DNA of 64,000 bases from CAITNM01 sp021298215 (GTDB lineage Bacteria; Pseudomonadota; Alphaproteobacteria; Paracaedibacterales; CAITNM01), in assembly GCA_046309815.1 (NCBI GenBank), contig JBKCOJ010000003.1, forward strand, positions 1-64,000, written 5' to 3'. This document shows positions 44,768 to 53,745 of this stretch, in pieces. Positions within the stretch are counted from its first letter, which is position 1. Each line of letters opens with the position of its first letter. Below the pieces are notes generated by a model. That model saw only the letters and a list, made by a program, of their open reading frames with translations. It did no database searches and had not been told where the DNA came from. Both the position numbers and the translations under genes were made by a program.

Positions 44768-44863
44768 ACTCTTTTTATTTTTATAAAATCTTAATTTTAG
44801 CATCTTAAAATTAGAATAGGTTTAAATATAAGAAATACATATGAATACTGTATTATTGCTTTT

Positions 44864-45598
44864 ATGGCTTATGTCGCCCCGCTATTAGCATCTGAGCATC
44901 AAATTGTTATTATCTTAGAATATGAGAATCGAATTGATCCTATCCATACTCTTGAGTTACATGATGCAGAACTCAAACCACATCAAAAAGTGCTTACTGA
45001 TTTTATTGACCAGAGTCCGATTGATATCCGTGACTGGGGAAAAGCCATAAGTACAGTAAAACCAAAAGCTTTAGAATTAGTTGATGGTCACATTTTAAAA
45101 AAATTTCCAGACGAAGCCTATCGTCAGAATAAAATTTTAGAAATACTTCTGAACGAATCCGGAGACATAAGTCATGATACACTCCTTCAGGCCAAAAAAC
45201 ATATAAAAGAGTTAATCGAATATGTAGGAAAAGAACTGAAACTATTTTCAGAGCCCGATGAACTTTTTATGCCAAATAGCCATGAAGAACGTCATCAAAT
45301 AAGAACAAATAATATTGCAATAAGCTCAATTAGAGAAATCTATGATGATAAATTTGAATCTCTACGTCTGTTAACAAGCTTTGCCGGAGCTCGCGCCTTG
45401 GGTTGGACACGACAAGTCTATTATGAGAAAATGATTCGCAGGATGAAATACTATGTGTACGATGAATCTCTGAGAGAACGCGTCCCTACAACTCCAGCTG
45501 CTGGATTTTATAAAAAAGCATACTATGATTTTTTGAAAGAATGCGGCTTGCAAAACCCCGAAGCATTAAATGATAATTGGCTGGAAATTGGGGAGTGA
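44864..45598 (+). CDS. Cargo protein with probably frameshifted signal peptide
   Basis: 244 residues from ATG 44864 (AYVAPLLASEHQ...), which lacks a proper signal peptide. In the preceding frame, ATG 44841 reads MNTVLLLLWLMSP then stops at TAG 44886. Joined by one extra base near the C4 run at 44877-44880, the two would give a normal signal peptide MNTVLLLLWLMSP.LLA-SEH. The simplest view is that a one-base deletion has cut off the export signal, or the short form is now cytoplasmic. The body is helical (SIREIYDDKFESLRLLTSFAGAR). Unknown function. Confidence 0.6.
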   Translation: MAYVAPLLASEHQIVIILEYENRIDPIHTLELHDAELKPHQKVLTDFIDQSPIDIRDWGKAISTVKPKALELVDGHILKKFPDEAYRQNKILEILLNESGDISHDTLLQAKKHIKELIEYVGKELKLFSEPDELFMPNSHEERHQIRTNNIAISSIREIYDDKFESLRLLTSFAGARALGWTRQVYYEKMIRRMKYYVYDESLRERVPTTPAAGFYKKAYYDFLKECGLQNPEALNDNWLEIGE

Positions 45599-45655
45599 GG
45601 ATATCTGAATTAACATTGTCTTTTTGATTTTTTCTTGCTCTAGTCTTATTTTCTC

Positions 45656-45674
45656 AAATGGTAATTATCAATTT
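45656..45674. promoter_or_regulatory. Partial palindrome, possible metal-regulator site
   Basis: AAATGGTAATTATCAATTT, an imperfect inverted repeat (11 of 19 positions symmetric) with Fur/Zur-like AT content, 77 bases before the His-rich peptide gene. Speculative. Confidence 0.2.
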
Positions 45675-45750
45675 CACTTTGCATATTGTCTCCATTTTTT
45701 TTCTGTGACACACTTTTTAAGTAAGTATTAATCTTTTTTTTGGAGAATCC

Positions 45751-45954
45751 ATGAAAAAATATATTGGTTTAGCGCTTGTTACATTTTTTGGAACCGCAAC
45801 TGTTTCTAGCGTTTTTGCACCTACTGAGGGGCACAAAGGTAAGCATGAGCATGGGCACGAGCATAAGCACGATGGGAATCATCCACATGGCCATCCTGGC
45901 GCTCAAGGCACAGCTGCTCCAGCAAGTGGACAATCTGGAACTACACAAAAGTAG
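45751..45954 (+). CDS. Secreted histidine-rich small protein (metal binding?)
   Basis: 67 residues, TGGAGAA ribosome site, signal peptide (IGLALVTFFGTATVSSVFA). The mature part has 12 His in HKGKHEHGHEHKHDGNHPHGHPG, then an Ala/Gly/Ser/Thr-rich end. Clusters of His-x-His bind Zn, Ni or Cu in known periplasmic metal-buffer proteins; that role is inferred. Followed by its own terminator. Located among cargo genes in the phage locus. Confidence 0.8.
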   Translation: MKKYIGLALVTFFGTATVSSVFAPTEGHKGKHEHGHEHKHDGNHPHGHPGAQGTAAPASGQSGTTQK

Positions 45955-45970
45955 TCTTCAAAAGCTATTT

Positions 45971-46002
45971 AAAGCGCTTCTTCGGAGGCGCTTTTTTTAT
46001 TT
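45971..46002 (+). terminator. Rho-independent terminator of the His-rich gene
   Basis: AAAGCGCTTC-TTCG-GAGGCGCTTT followed by TTTTATTTTT: strong stem with a UUCG-type loop. Confidence 0.88.
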
Positions 46003-46085
46003 TTCGATCCATTAATTTTTCCGTTAAGATTTTGTTAACCATTGGTTGGGCAGAGTGAGACTATAAACACAAACCAATATGATTT

Positions 46086-46187
46086 ATGCGCTTAATACTC
46101 TTTACTTTAGTGGGATTTTTGTTAGTAACTCCATCAGCTCAGCAAAAAAGCGGAACCGATGGAATTGAGTACATACTAGGGTATTAA
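46086..46187 (+). CDS. Tiny secreted peptide, 33 residues
   Basis: ATG 46086 gives MRLILFTLVGFLLVTPSA, a complete signal peptide, and a 15-residue mature peptide QQKSGTDGIEYILGY. No strong ribosome site. The stop overlaps by four bases the convergent transporter stop. The signal-peptide quality argues for a real gene, but length allows chance. Confidence 0.4.
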   Translation: MRLILFTLVGFLLVTPSAQQKSGTDGIEYILGY

Positions 46188-47107
46188 TTACCGCTTGCCG
46201 CTTCTTTTTTTGTTTCCATATAAGAAATATAGAATGCACTAAGACCTATGATTCCTGCACCAAGCACAATAGATATATCTGGAATTTGGCCAAAGAATAA
46301 AAATCCAAACGTACCGGCAAAAAGGAACTCGGTATAACGAAATGGCGCTAACGCAGATGCATCCGTAGAAGAATATGCACGGAATAAACAAACTTGAATA
46401 AGGTTTGCACCAATTCCAAGAAGAATTAGAAAAACAAGTTCATGCATCGTTGGCGTAACCCACACAAAAGGCAAGAAAATACCTGCAAAAACAGAAGTAC
46501 CTAGCCCAAAATAAAAAAGAAGTGTTAGGGTATGCTCTGTTGAAATCATTTGCTTTGCCATCACGCAAAGATATGCGAACAACATTGCTGCAGCCATTGG
46601 AACAAAAGCAGTGACACGGAAACTTTCCATACCAGGCTGCACAATGATAAGAAGACCGATAAACCCTACAAGTGTTGCGATCCAACGGTTTTTATCAACC
46701 TTTTCTTTCAACAAAAAATACGCCATTGGCAAAAAGAAAAGGGGCTCACAAAACATAATGGCGGTATTTTCTGCCAACGGCATAATGTTAACAGAAAGAC
46801 AACAAAGCCCAAGAGCCAGTGCTCCAACAATAGCGCGTAGTGTATGGTTTTTTGGATGCGCTGTTTTAAACAGATTTTTCTCATGACGCAGCATTAAAGG
46901 TAGCACCGTAAGCATACTAAAGAAGAAACGAAAGGAAATAATCTGCACCACGTGAAGACGCTCACCCAAAAATCGCATTAACACATCATTTGTTGAGCTA
47001 ACGACACAAATCATCAGCGCCCAGAACACGCCTTGAAGATAACCTTTGCGGACAAACCATCCAAAAAAGGGAACATTTGCCATGGAAAATGCAGTAAGAG
47101 CTGTCAT
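46184..47107 (-). CDS. EamA-family (drug/metabolite) transporter
   Basis: 307 residues with ten hydrophobic spans in two similar halves, as usual for EamA permeases: first half ALMICVVSSTNDVLMRFLGERLHVVQIISFRFFFSML, second half LFILLLGIGANLIQVCLFRAYSSTDASALAPFRYTEFLFAG. In Rickettsiales and Holosporales relatives such permeases move S-adenosylmethionine or other metabolites; substrate not inferable here. On the opposite strand, inside the phage-like locus. Confidence 0.9.
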   Translation of the reverse strand: MTALTAFSMANVPFFGWFVRKGYLQGVFWALMICVVSSTNDVLMRFLGERLHVVQIISFRFFFSMLTVLPLMLRHEKNLFKTAHPKNHTLRAIVGALALGLCCLSVNIMPLAENTAIMFCEPLFFLPMAYFLLKEKVDKNRWIATLVGFIGLLIIVQPGMESFRVTAFVPMAAAMLFAYLCVMAKQMISTEHTLTLLFYFGLGTSVFAGIFLPFVWVTPTMHELVFLILLGIGANLIQVCLFRAYSSTDASALAPFRYTEFLFAGTFGFLFFGQIPDISIVLGAGIIGLSAFYISYMETKKEAASGN

Positions 47108-47237
47108 GTTAAATTTTTATTTACGAATCTATGTTGGAATGTAGCGATGTTTTTCAAATTTCGCCACTTTTTAATTTTTATTAAAACTCTTCACTTAAGC
47201 TAAACGATAAGATTATTTTTAATAAAGCGACATTTTC

Positions 47238-47723
47238 ATGAAAAAATTTTTAGTGTGTTTAGCCGTGTTAGTAAGTGTGGGGCAAACTTTTTCAGGCCCC
47301 GCATCATTTGTAACCAGAACAGGGCTGCAAGCAATGGAATCTACATTACAAATACGCACACAAAATATTGCATCACAAAATAATGTAGATATCTTCCCAG
47401 CTGTCGAGTTTCTTAACCGCCTAAATACATTTTCAAAAGCGAGTGCTAATCTTGATCCTCGACTATCTGAGCGTTTATATTCTGCTCTTATAACTGCTAC
47501 ATCTAGCCCACAGCAATCAAGGAACATTTCAGAAACAACACTCGTTAATGCTGCTAACATGCTCATTAATATTGGAATCATACGCCGTGAAATTGAAACA
47601 TACGAGCTAACTGAAGAACCTGAAGGAGAAGAAACATCGCAACCATCTGCAGTATTTGTTCAAGATTCTCTCCCCAGATCTGATGACGCGGATGATCTCA
47701 CCGATTTTGCCTCGTCATATTGA
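47238..47723 (+). CDS. Secreted protein, cargo gene, unknown function
   Basis: 161 residues, ATG 47238, signal peptide MKKFLVCLAVLVSVGQTFSGPAS. Helical body (FLNRLNTFSKASANLDPRLSERLYSAL) with an acidic end (SDDADDLTDFASSY). Similar in plan to 44294-44767. No family recognised. Confidence 0.7.
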   Translation: MKKFLVCLAVLVSVGQTFSGPASFVTRTGLQAMESTLQIRTQNIASQNNVDIFPAVEFLNRLNTFSKASANLDPRLSERLYSALITATSSPQQSRNISETTLVNAANMLINIGIIRREIETYELTEEPEGEETSQPSAVFVQDSLPRSDDADDLTDFASSY

Positions 47724-47773
47724 GCAGCAGGCGACGTCAAGATCCAGTGTGTAATAGCAATTGAATTTACAGA

Positions 47774-47813
47774 ACTGGATTCCACACTTCTTTCATAGGC
47801 TCTGAATGACGCA
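47774..47813 (+). repeat. Dispersed GGATC...ATGAC hairpin repeat, copy
   Basis: CTGGATTCCACACTTCTTTCATAGGCTCTGAATGACGC, the same start and end words as the other copies. Confidence 0.5.
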
Positions 47814-47831
47814 ATTTCTAACATCGCCCCC

Positions 47832-47860
47832 AACTGCAGCAATTTCGCTGCGGTTTTTTT
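47832..47860 (+). terminator. Terminator hairpin before a phage gene
   Basis: AACTGCAGC-AATTTC-GCTGCGGTT and a run of T's, then AAAGGAAACCT and ATG of the next phage gene. Confidence 0.85.
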
Positions 47861-47879
47861 TATTTTTTAAAGGAAACCT

Positions 47880-49382
47880 ATGCTTAAATTTTGTTTTACC
47901 GATACCTGGAATGATTTTGCTCAAGCACAGATATGCACGTGGGATATTGTAGAATGCGTGATCACGCATCAAGAAGGCCATATTGCTAAAGCGAGTTTGA
48001 AGGTAGGAAATTTTACCCCACCAATAGCTGCGTATTTAGGCATTTTTGACGATGATATGCTTTTATTTCAGGGGCTTATTTCTGGGCAATTTGAGTATCA
48101 GTGCTATTTAACGAAGATCGATATTTTGGGAATCCCACCTACTTTTGAAGAGGATGTAAAAACGTTACTGAAAGACAGATCCCTACTCTATAATGCGTTA
48201 TTTTTTCAAAAGACGGATTTTAAACCAAGTGATCATTTAGAAGCATGCGACAAGCTTTTTTATTGGGATCGCGTAACGGGGAAAATTGGATTCAGTAATT
48301 ACTTTGAGGGAAATCGATGCATTGATGTGAGCGGGCAATACCTTGAAAAGCCCTTTAAAATTCAGCAGATTTCGATGCCTTTGGGAAGTTGTGTTGTTGA
48401 TTTAAAAGTACATTGGACCCAGCATTTAAGCGGATCTTTTGATGCTGGCCACTATATTGCGCAGGCATTTCCTGAGAGGACAATTGCGACCTTAACGCCT
48501 GAGACGATTGTATCGCATTGGCCAAAAGAGGATCAGCGATTAGGGCTTGGCAAACGCAAAAGTGGGTATCAGGTTGAGTATGCAAAAATTACGGCGATTG
48601 ACTATGAGGAAGCACCTTCGCATACAAAACGTATTGGTGAAAAAAGCGAGCAGATAAAAATTCATTATTTCAAACCAACGTTGCGTATTCAGTGGCAATA
48701 TCAACAACCACGCATTGAGACGATGCGAATTAAAGCGCAGTTGAACCATTCTCAGCATAAGCTCACCAAACATCGTGTGCGGAAAATTCCTATTGAAATT
48801 GCTCTGCCTGAAAATGAACGCTCACGTTTTTTTGAAACAAAACAAGGAAAAGAATTTATAACATATGCTTCAGCAATTTTAATTGCTCAACTTAGAGCAT
48901 CAGCTAGGTGCATTCGTGTAACGTGCACCCTGCCCTGGAATGCAGGACGAGATTTAACGCTTGATGATTCGTTAGTAGCGAAAGGAAAATTTAGGGGAAA
49001 GATCATCAAAATACGGCATGTGATAAAAGGCATGCAGCGATTGGTGGAGGTAACAATTGTTTGTACTCTTGAAACTGGAGATTTATTTCATGATGAAGAA
49101 GAAAATGATGCTCATTCATCAGATGAAGTTCAAGGCATTACACAATCAACTCTTAATCCGCTCGATTTAATTTCACAGATTGACGTAAAAAATTCTGCAA
49201 CAGAACAGGAAATGCATCTGTTGCAACATGCGCAAGATGGCCCTCTAAAAAGTGCTTTACAAGAAATGCCTACGAGTATTCATCTTACGTTACGTGATTT
49301 ACGCACAGATGAAGAGTTGACGCGACACTTTCAAAAGACTTTGTCTGTTGTGCAGTGCGAAAGGACTAAGCGCCTACTGTAA
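47880..49382 (+). CDS. Phage tail/baseplate-like protein
   Basis: 500 residues, ribosome site AAAGGAAA. Beginning LKFCFTDTWNDFAQAQICTWDIVECVITHQEGHIAKASLKVGNF, beta-rich, recalls baseplate hub or tail-tip proteins, with a later pattern TLPWNAGRDLTLDDSLVAKGKFRGKIIKIRHVIKG. It does not show a hydrolase motif. The placement in the capsid cluster supports a phage role; the exact part is an inference. The last 17 bases overlap the convergent NHL gene end. Confidence 0.6.
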   Translation: MLKFCFTDTWNDFAQAQICTWDIVECVITHQEGHIAKASLKVGNFTPPIAAYLGIFDDDMLLFQGLISGQFEYQCYLTKIDILGIPPTFEEDVKTLLKDRSLLYNALFFQKTDFKPSDHLEACDKLFYWDRVTGKIGFSNYFEGNRCIDVSGQYLEKPFKIQQISMPLGSCVVDLKVHWTQHLSGSFDAGHYIAQAFPERTIATLTPETIVSHWPKEDQRLGLGKRKSGYQVEYAKITAIDYEEAPSHTKRIGEKSEQIKIHYFKPTLRIQWQYQQPRIETMRIKAQLNHSQHKLTKHRVRKIPIEIALPENERSRFFETKQGKEFITYASAILIAQLRASARCIRVTCTLPWNAGRDLTLDDSLVAKGKFRGKIIKIRHVIKGMQRLVEVTIVCTLETGDLFHDEEENDAHSSDEVQGITQSTLNPLDLISQIDVKNSATEQEMHLLQHAQDGPLKSALQEMPTSIHLTLRDLRTDEELTRHFQKTLSVVQCERTKRLL

Positions 49383-52300
49383 CGTTTTGGCGGAATGTTG
49401 ATCCCGCGCCGAGTTGAATTATTGCTCCTGGCTCAAAGGTGGAATTCGAAAGAGCGCCATTTGGCACATTCACATTTGTAGGTACGGATATGATTCCTCC
49501 TGAAGCAATAGTTGTGCTACCTGGAACTGCCCCTGATGAAACTGTTCCGTTTGCTGTACCTAATTGAAGTATAGCGCCACTCGCAACGGATGTCGCTGCA
49601 TTTGGTAATTTTCCACTGCCACTAACTTCCAGGGTTCCTTGGCTCACGCTAACAGGTGTTGTTGAGCTATTAAGAGCCGATAAAACACGTAGGAGACCAG
49701 GGCCTGTTTTACCCATTGTGCCTGTACCTGTAGGAGCAATGCCAAGAATTGCGCTAATAGCATTATCAATTTGTACAGAACCATTGGTAGAGAAAGTCAA
49801 CGCACTACTAAGAGTAATACCTCCTATGGAAATTTGCATAATTGCTGATTTACCTGCGGAAGCGTTAAATGTTGTAACCGCACTAGTATTAGCTTGCAAA
49901 ATACCATCATTAATTTCAACTGTACCAATTGAGTTGGAGGAAGGCAAAATCGATGTTCCCCCACCCGTAACATAGGCCGTAGAAGCCGCACCTGACATAG
50001 TTGTCGTGCTTCCTGATGATACTGCATAGGTTAGCTTTGCCAAAAGTTTGCGAATAACGTTTTTCCCTTGATCAGCAAAATAGATATTGCCAAAACTATC
50101 ACCCCATAGTCCACGTGGATTACTTAATGCAACGCCTGTTGAAGAACCGCTAAATGTTGCGCTCGTATTAGCACCTCCTCCAGCGATAGTAGAAATGCTA
50201 CCACCCAGCATAAAACTTTTGATACGATTATTACTTGAATCTGCCACATAAATAGTACCAAAACCATCAACATAAATACCGGTCGGTGCATTAAATCCTG
50301 AAGCGATTGTGTAAATATTATTCGCAGTATAAGTTGACCCGCCTATAGTTGCTGTAACACCGGCAATCATACGTATGACATTGTTCGACGTATCAGCAAT
50401 ATAAATATTTCTTGAGCTATCAAGAAATATTCCTTTCGGCGAGTTTAGTTGTGAAGAGGTCGGTGATGCTGTGGCTCCGTCTACAGCACTTCCCGAAGTA
50501 CCGTTACCTGCGATGGTTGAAATGTTTCCAACAACATTGGTATTTACATTCCAAGTAAATTTACGTACCGCATGGTTTACTGAATCAGTGAAATACACCG
50601 TGTATGGCGTTGTCGTACTGTCGATATAAATTCCGTTTGGATTATTAAGCAGCGCAGACGTTGCAATGCCACCATCACCTGAATAGCCAAGAGCTACGCT
50701 AGAACCTGCTATGTTTGTGATGTTTCCACTTAAAGCAAAGCTTCTAACAAGATTGTTGCTGCTGTCTGCAATGTAGATTGTTCCTCCATTTACAAAAACG
50801 CCTAATGGATTATTTAACCGTGCCGTGGTAGCAGAAATACTCGTTCCGTTGTACCCTGCCGTTCCGGTTCCTGCGATCGTTGAGATAGTGCCGCTCACGT
50901 TGAATTTTCGAATACGGCTATTGCCAGTATCTGCGACATAAACTGAAGTACCGTCATAATAAATTCCGCTTGGACTATTTAGCTTAGCGGAGGTAGCTGC
51001 ACCATTATCACCAGACGACCCTGAAATACCAGATATTCCGGCTATCAGTGCAGTATTACCTATCTTTCGAATAACACTGTTTGAGGAATCCGCAATATAC
51101 AAATTTCCCGTGATATCTATACAGATTCCTCTGGGGGAATTTAAAGTTGCTGAAGTTGCTGCTGCAGCATCTCCTGTATATCCTGGATGTAGAGTTGTAC
51201 CAGAACCTGTAGGAACCGTTCCAGCAATTGTTGAAATGTTGCCCCCAACTGTAAATTTTCGAATAATATGATTCCCTTGATCTGCAAAATAAATATTACC
51301 GGAACTATCGGAACAGATTCCATAAGGATTTTTTAGCTTTGCTGAAGTCGCTGCAGCGCCATCGCCTGAATAACCTTGTGTTCCTGTTCCAGCAACGGTT
51401 GAAATGTTACCACCAACCGTAAATCGTCGAATTTTATCATTGCCATAATCTGTAACATACACAAGGCCTGAACTATCCAGGCAAACACCCCAAGGATTAT
51501 TTAGTAAAGCAGATGTGGCGGCCCCCCCATCACCAGTAGATCCAGAGGCCCCTGTTCCTGCCATAAGTGAAATATTTCCCCCAACAGTAAATCGTCGAAC
51601 TTGGTTACTACCCGTATCAGCAAAATAAATATTACCAGAGCTATCAATACAAATTCCTGCGGGGCTATTTACCTTAGCACTAGTTGCACTACCTCCATTA
51701 CCAGTAGATCCAGAGACTCCTGTTCCTGCAACCGTATATATAAAGCCTGCAGCGTAAGTGCTGCTGTTAACTGTAAAAGTACTTCCAGCAATCATTCTAA
51801 TACGGAAGTTACCCGCATCAGAAAAGTAGATATTATTTGAGTTATCAATGCAAATTCCTTGAGGATTAGATATCTGTGCACTGCTAGCTATGATATTGTC
51901 ATTGTTATACCCAGCAGGTCCGGTTCCTGCTATCGTTGAGAAAACTCCCGTACTAGCTGTAAATTTTCTAATGCGATTATTCGTGGTATCAGCAACATAA
52001 AAATTATTTGCACTATCTACACAAACTGCATAAGGAATATTCAAAGTAGCAGAAGTAGCGGGTCCACCATCACCGCTAAATCCTGCTGATCCTGTTCCCG
52101 CTATTGTTGAAATTAAGCTAACAGAAGAATGAACTCCATAGTCCCAAATAAGCTTTTTTGCAGCATGGCTATTAGTGTCAGTGAAATAAACTGTATCAGT
52201 AGAACCAGATACTCCAAAAATTCCATTGGGACTACTTAGGCCAGAAATAACGCTATAGACTGTCCCTAAAGAGCCAGAAGAGCTAGACGGGCTCAACTGT

Positions 52301-53205
52301 TTTATTCCTGTAGCATCCGAAAAATAAATCCTAATACTTGCAGGGGTAGTATTTCCAACAGCCCAAACTCCTGTGGGTGAACTAGGAGAAATATTAGAAG
52401 ATGTGGAAGCAACCGTATAAACAGAGCCCGTAGTGTAACTTCCAGCGGTAGTTGCTGCCCAATACACCTTAATTGCATTATTTCCTGTATCAGCAACATA
52501 AACATTGTTATTGCTATCAACAAAAACACCTTTTGGTTGACTTAAGCCTGAAATCAACGTGGTAATTGTGGAACCACTAATTTTTCGAACGCAGTTATTT
52601 GACGTATCTGCAAAATAAATATTACCTGAAGAATCGCGCGCAACGCTGCTAGGACTATTTATCAAAGCTGATGTCGCCGCTCCCCCATCACCTGAATATC
52701 CTGAGTAAGATTGGGCGCTACTGGCAGTTCCAGCATTAGCTCCAGCAATACTAGAAATATTACCACCAGCAGTAATTACGCGAATACGTCCGTTTGTAGC
52801 ATCTGTAACGAAAACATTACCTGAGTTATCACCACAAATCCCGAAAGGACTATTAAGAGCTGCGGCTGTCGCAGCCCCTCCATCACCCGAAAAACTAGTT
52901 GCTCCGGTCCCGGCAATGGTTGAGATATTACCACCAGCTATTGGAAATTTTCGTAAACGTTGGTTACCCGCATCAACAACGTATATATTTGTGCTGTCCA
53001 TGCACAAACCTTTTGGGCCATTTAATGCTGCAGAGGTAGAAACTCCGCCATCACCTGAAAAGCTAGCAGGCCCTATTCCGGCAATGGTTGAAATATCGTA
53101 ACTGGTGGTTGCTTGAAGAAGAGAAGAGCACATAAAAGTAAACAGCAAAAAAACAACATTTTTTGACGTCGAAAATAAAACATTTACAAAATTTTTAATT
53201 TTCAT
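49366..53205 (-). CDS. Large NHL-repeat secreted protein with autotransporter-like C-terminal repeats
   Basis: 1279 residues, signal peptide (NVVFLLFTFMCSSLLQA). About the first 1020 residues are many NHL units of the form NISTIAGTG..GYSGDGGAATSAxLNxPxGICxDSSGNIYFADxxNxxIRKF. From about 1020 on are beta-strand repeats (TTMSGAASTAYVTGGG, ILQANTSAVTTF, GILEVSGSG-like, GAIIQLGAGSTF) as in autotransporter passenger domains. It ends QNVTVGA with no beta-barrel, so it appears truncated at the C-terminus or is released. Its stop lies inside the 3' end of the phage tail gene, opposite strand. Paralogue of the protein at 1-1309. A run of seven C at 51522-51528 is one length-variable spot. Confidence 0.88.
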   Translation of the reverse strand: MKIKNFVNVLFSTSKNVVFLLFTFMCSSLLQATTSYDISTIAGIGPASFSGDGGVSTSAALNGPKGLCMDSTNIYVVDAGNQRLRKFPIAGGNISTIAGTGATSFSGDGGAATAAALNSPFGICGDNSGNVFVTDATNGRIRVITAGGNISSIAGANAGTASSAQSYSGYSGDGGAATSALINSPSSVARDSSGNIYFADTSNNCVRKISGSTITTLISGLSQPKGVFVDSNNNVYVADTGNNAIKVYWAATTAGSYTTGSVYTVASTSSNISPSSPTGVWAVGNTTPASIRIYFSDATGIKQLSPSSSSGSLGTVYSVISGLSSPNGIFGVSGSTDTVYFTDTNSHAAKKLIWDYGVHSSVSLISTIAGTGSAGFSGDGGPATSATLNIPYAVCVDSANNFYVADTTNNRIRKFTASTGVFSTIAGTGPAGYNNDNIIASSAQISNPQGICIDNSNNIYFSDAGNFRIRMIAGSTFTVNSSTYAAGFIYTVAGTGVSGSTGNGGSATSAKVNSPAGICIDSSGNIYFADTGSNQVRRFTVGGNISLMAGTGASGSTGDGGAATSALLNNPWGVCLDSSGLVYVTDYGNDKIRRFTVGGNISTVAGTGTQGYSGDGAAATSAKLKNPYGICSDSSGNIYFADQGNHIIRKFTVGGNISTIAGTVPTGSGTTLHPGYTGDAAAATSATLNSPRGICIDITGNLYIADSSNSVIRKIGNTALIAGISGISGSSGDNGAATSAKLNSPSGIYYDGTSVYVADTGNSRIRKFNVSGTISTIAGTGTAGYNGTSISATTARLNNPLGVFVNGGTIYIADSSNNLVRSFALSGNITNIAGSSVALGYSGDGGIATSALLNNPNGIYIDSTTTPYTVYFTDSVNHAVRKFTWNVNTNVVGNISTIAGNGTSGSAVDGATASPTSSQLNSPKGIFLDSSRNIYIADTSNNVIRMIAGVTATIGGSTYTANNIYTIASGFNAPTGIYVDGFGTIYVADSSNNRIKSFMLGGSISTIAGGGANTSATFSGSSTGVALSNPRGLWGDSFGNIYFADQGKNVIRKLLAKLTYAVSSGSTTTMSGAASTAYVTGGGTSILPSSNSIGTVEINDGILQANTSAVTTFNASAGKSAIMQISIGGITLSSALTFSTNGSVQIDNAISAILGIAPTGTGTMGKTGPGLLRVLSALNSSTTPVSVSQGTLEVSGSGKLPNAATSVASGAILQLGTANGTVSSGAVPGSTTIASGGIISVPTNVNVPNGALSNSTFEPGAIIQLGAGSTFRQNVTVGA

Positions 53206-53349
53206 ATAACAACAATTAACATTACAAATATTTATTATTGTTACTTATATTTATTAATTATTTTTTAACTATTTATAAATATTTAATATAAATTTATATT
53301 TATTAATTAATTTTAATATTTAATAATCTTTTAAGAATTGGAGAACTTA

Positions 53350-53745
53350 ATGATTCGAACAAAAATTCTAGGACAAGAGCGTTTTAGCCAAGCGCATCCA
53401 TTGCATCTTTTTGAGAGAAATAGTGATTTAGGACATTTTTCAATTGGCCCTGGCGATGCAAACAGAGTGACCATTGAAGAAGTATTTTTGCCACCACAGC
53501 AATTATGGATTCGTGCAAAAGTTCACCTTGAGCCATGCCCAGATATTCTTGTTATGGAAAAAGACAGTGATTTCGTGTGGAAAGGTGAAAGACGATGTGC
53601 AGCTATTAAATTAGAAGCTAAACAAATTTTATGGGCGCAAAAAGGCACTGAAAATAGCACTTGGAGTCTCTCGGGCAAACCATATATTTATGAATTTGCT
53701 GTTTCCCCAATAATTCGTGCCACTGGCCATGCGGTGGAAGCGTGA
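53350..53745 (+). CDS. Phage-associated protein of unknown function
   Basis: 132 residues from ATG 53350, six bases after GGAGAA. Beta-rich (DANRVTIEEVFLPPQQLWIRAKVHL, WSLSGKPYIYEFAVSPIIRATGH). Stop overlaps the next start (GTGA), so it is in the same operon as the lysis genes. Possible small tail or base component. Confidence 0.55.
   Translation: MIRTKILGQERFSQAHPLHLFERNSDLGHFSIGPGDANRVTIEEVFLPPQQLWIRAKVHLEPCPDILVMEKDSDFVWKGERRCAAIKLEAKQILWAQKGTENSTWSLSGKPYIYEFAVSPIIRATGHAVEA

Noticed and set aside
49700..53100. Regular DNA repetition as a CRISPR or satellite array
   Set aside because: The periodicity comes from coding NHL repeats in one long open frame, with varied sequence and no identical direct repeats with spacers.
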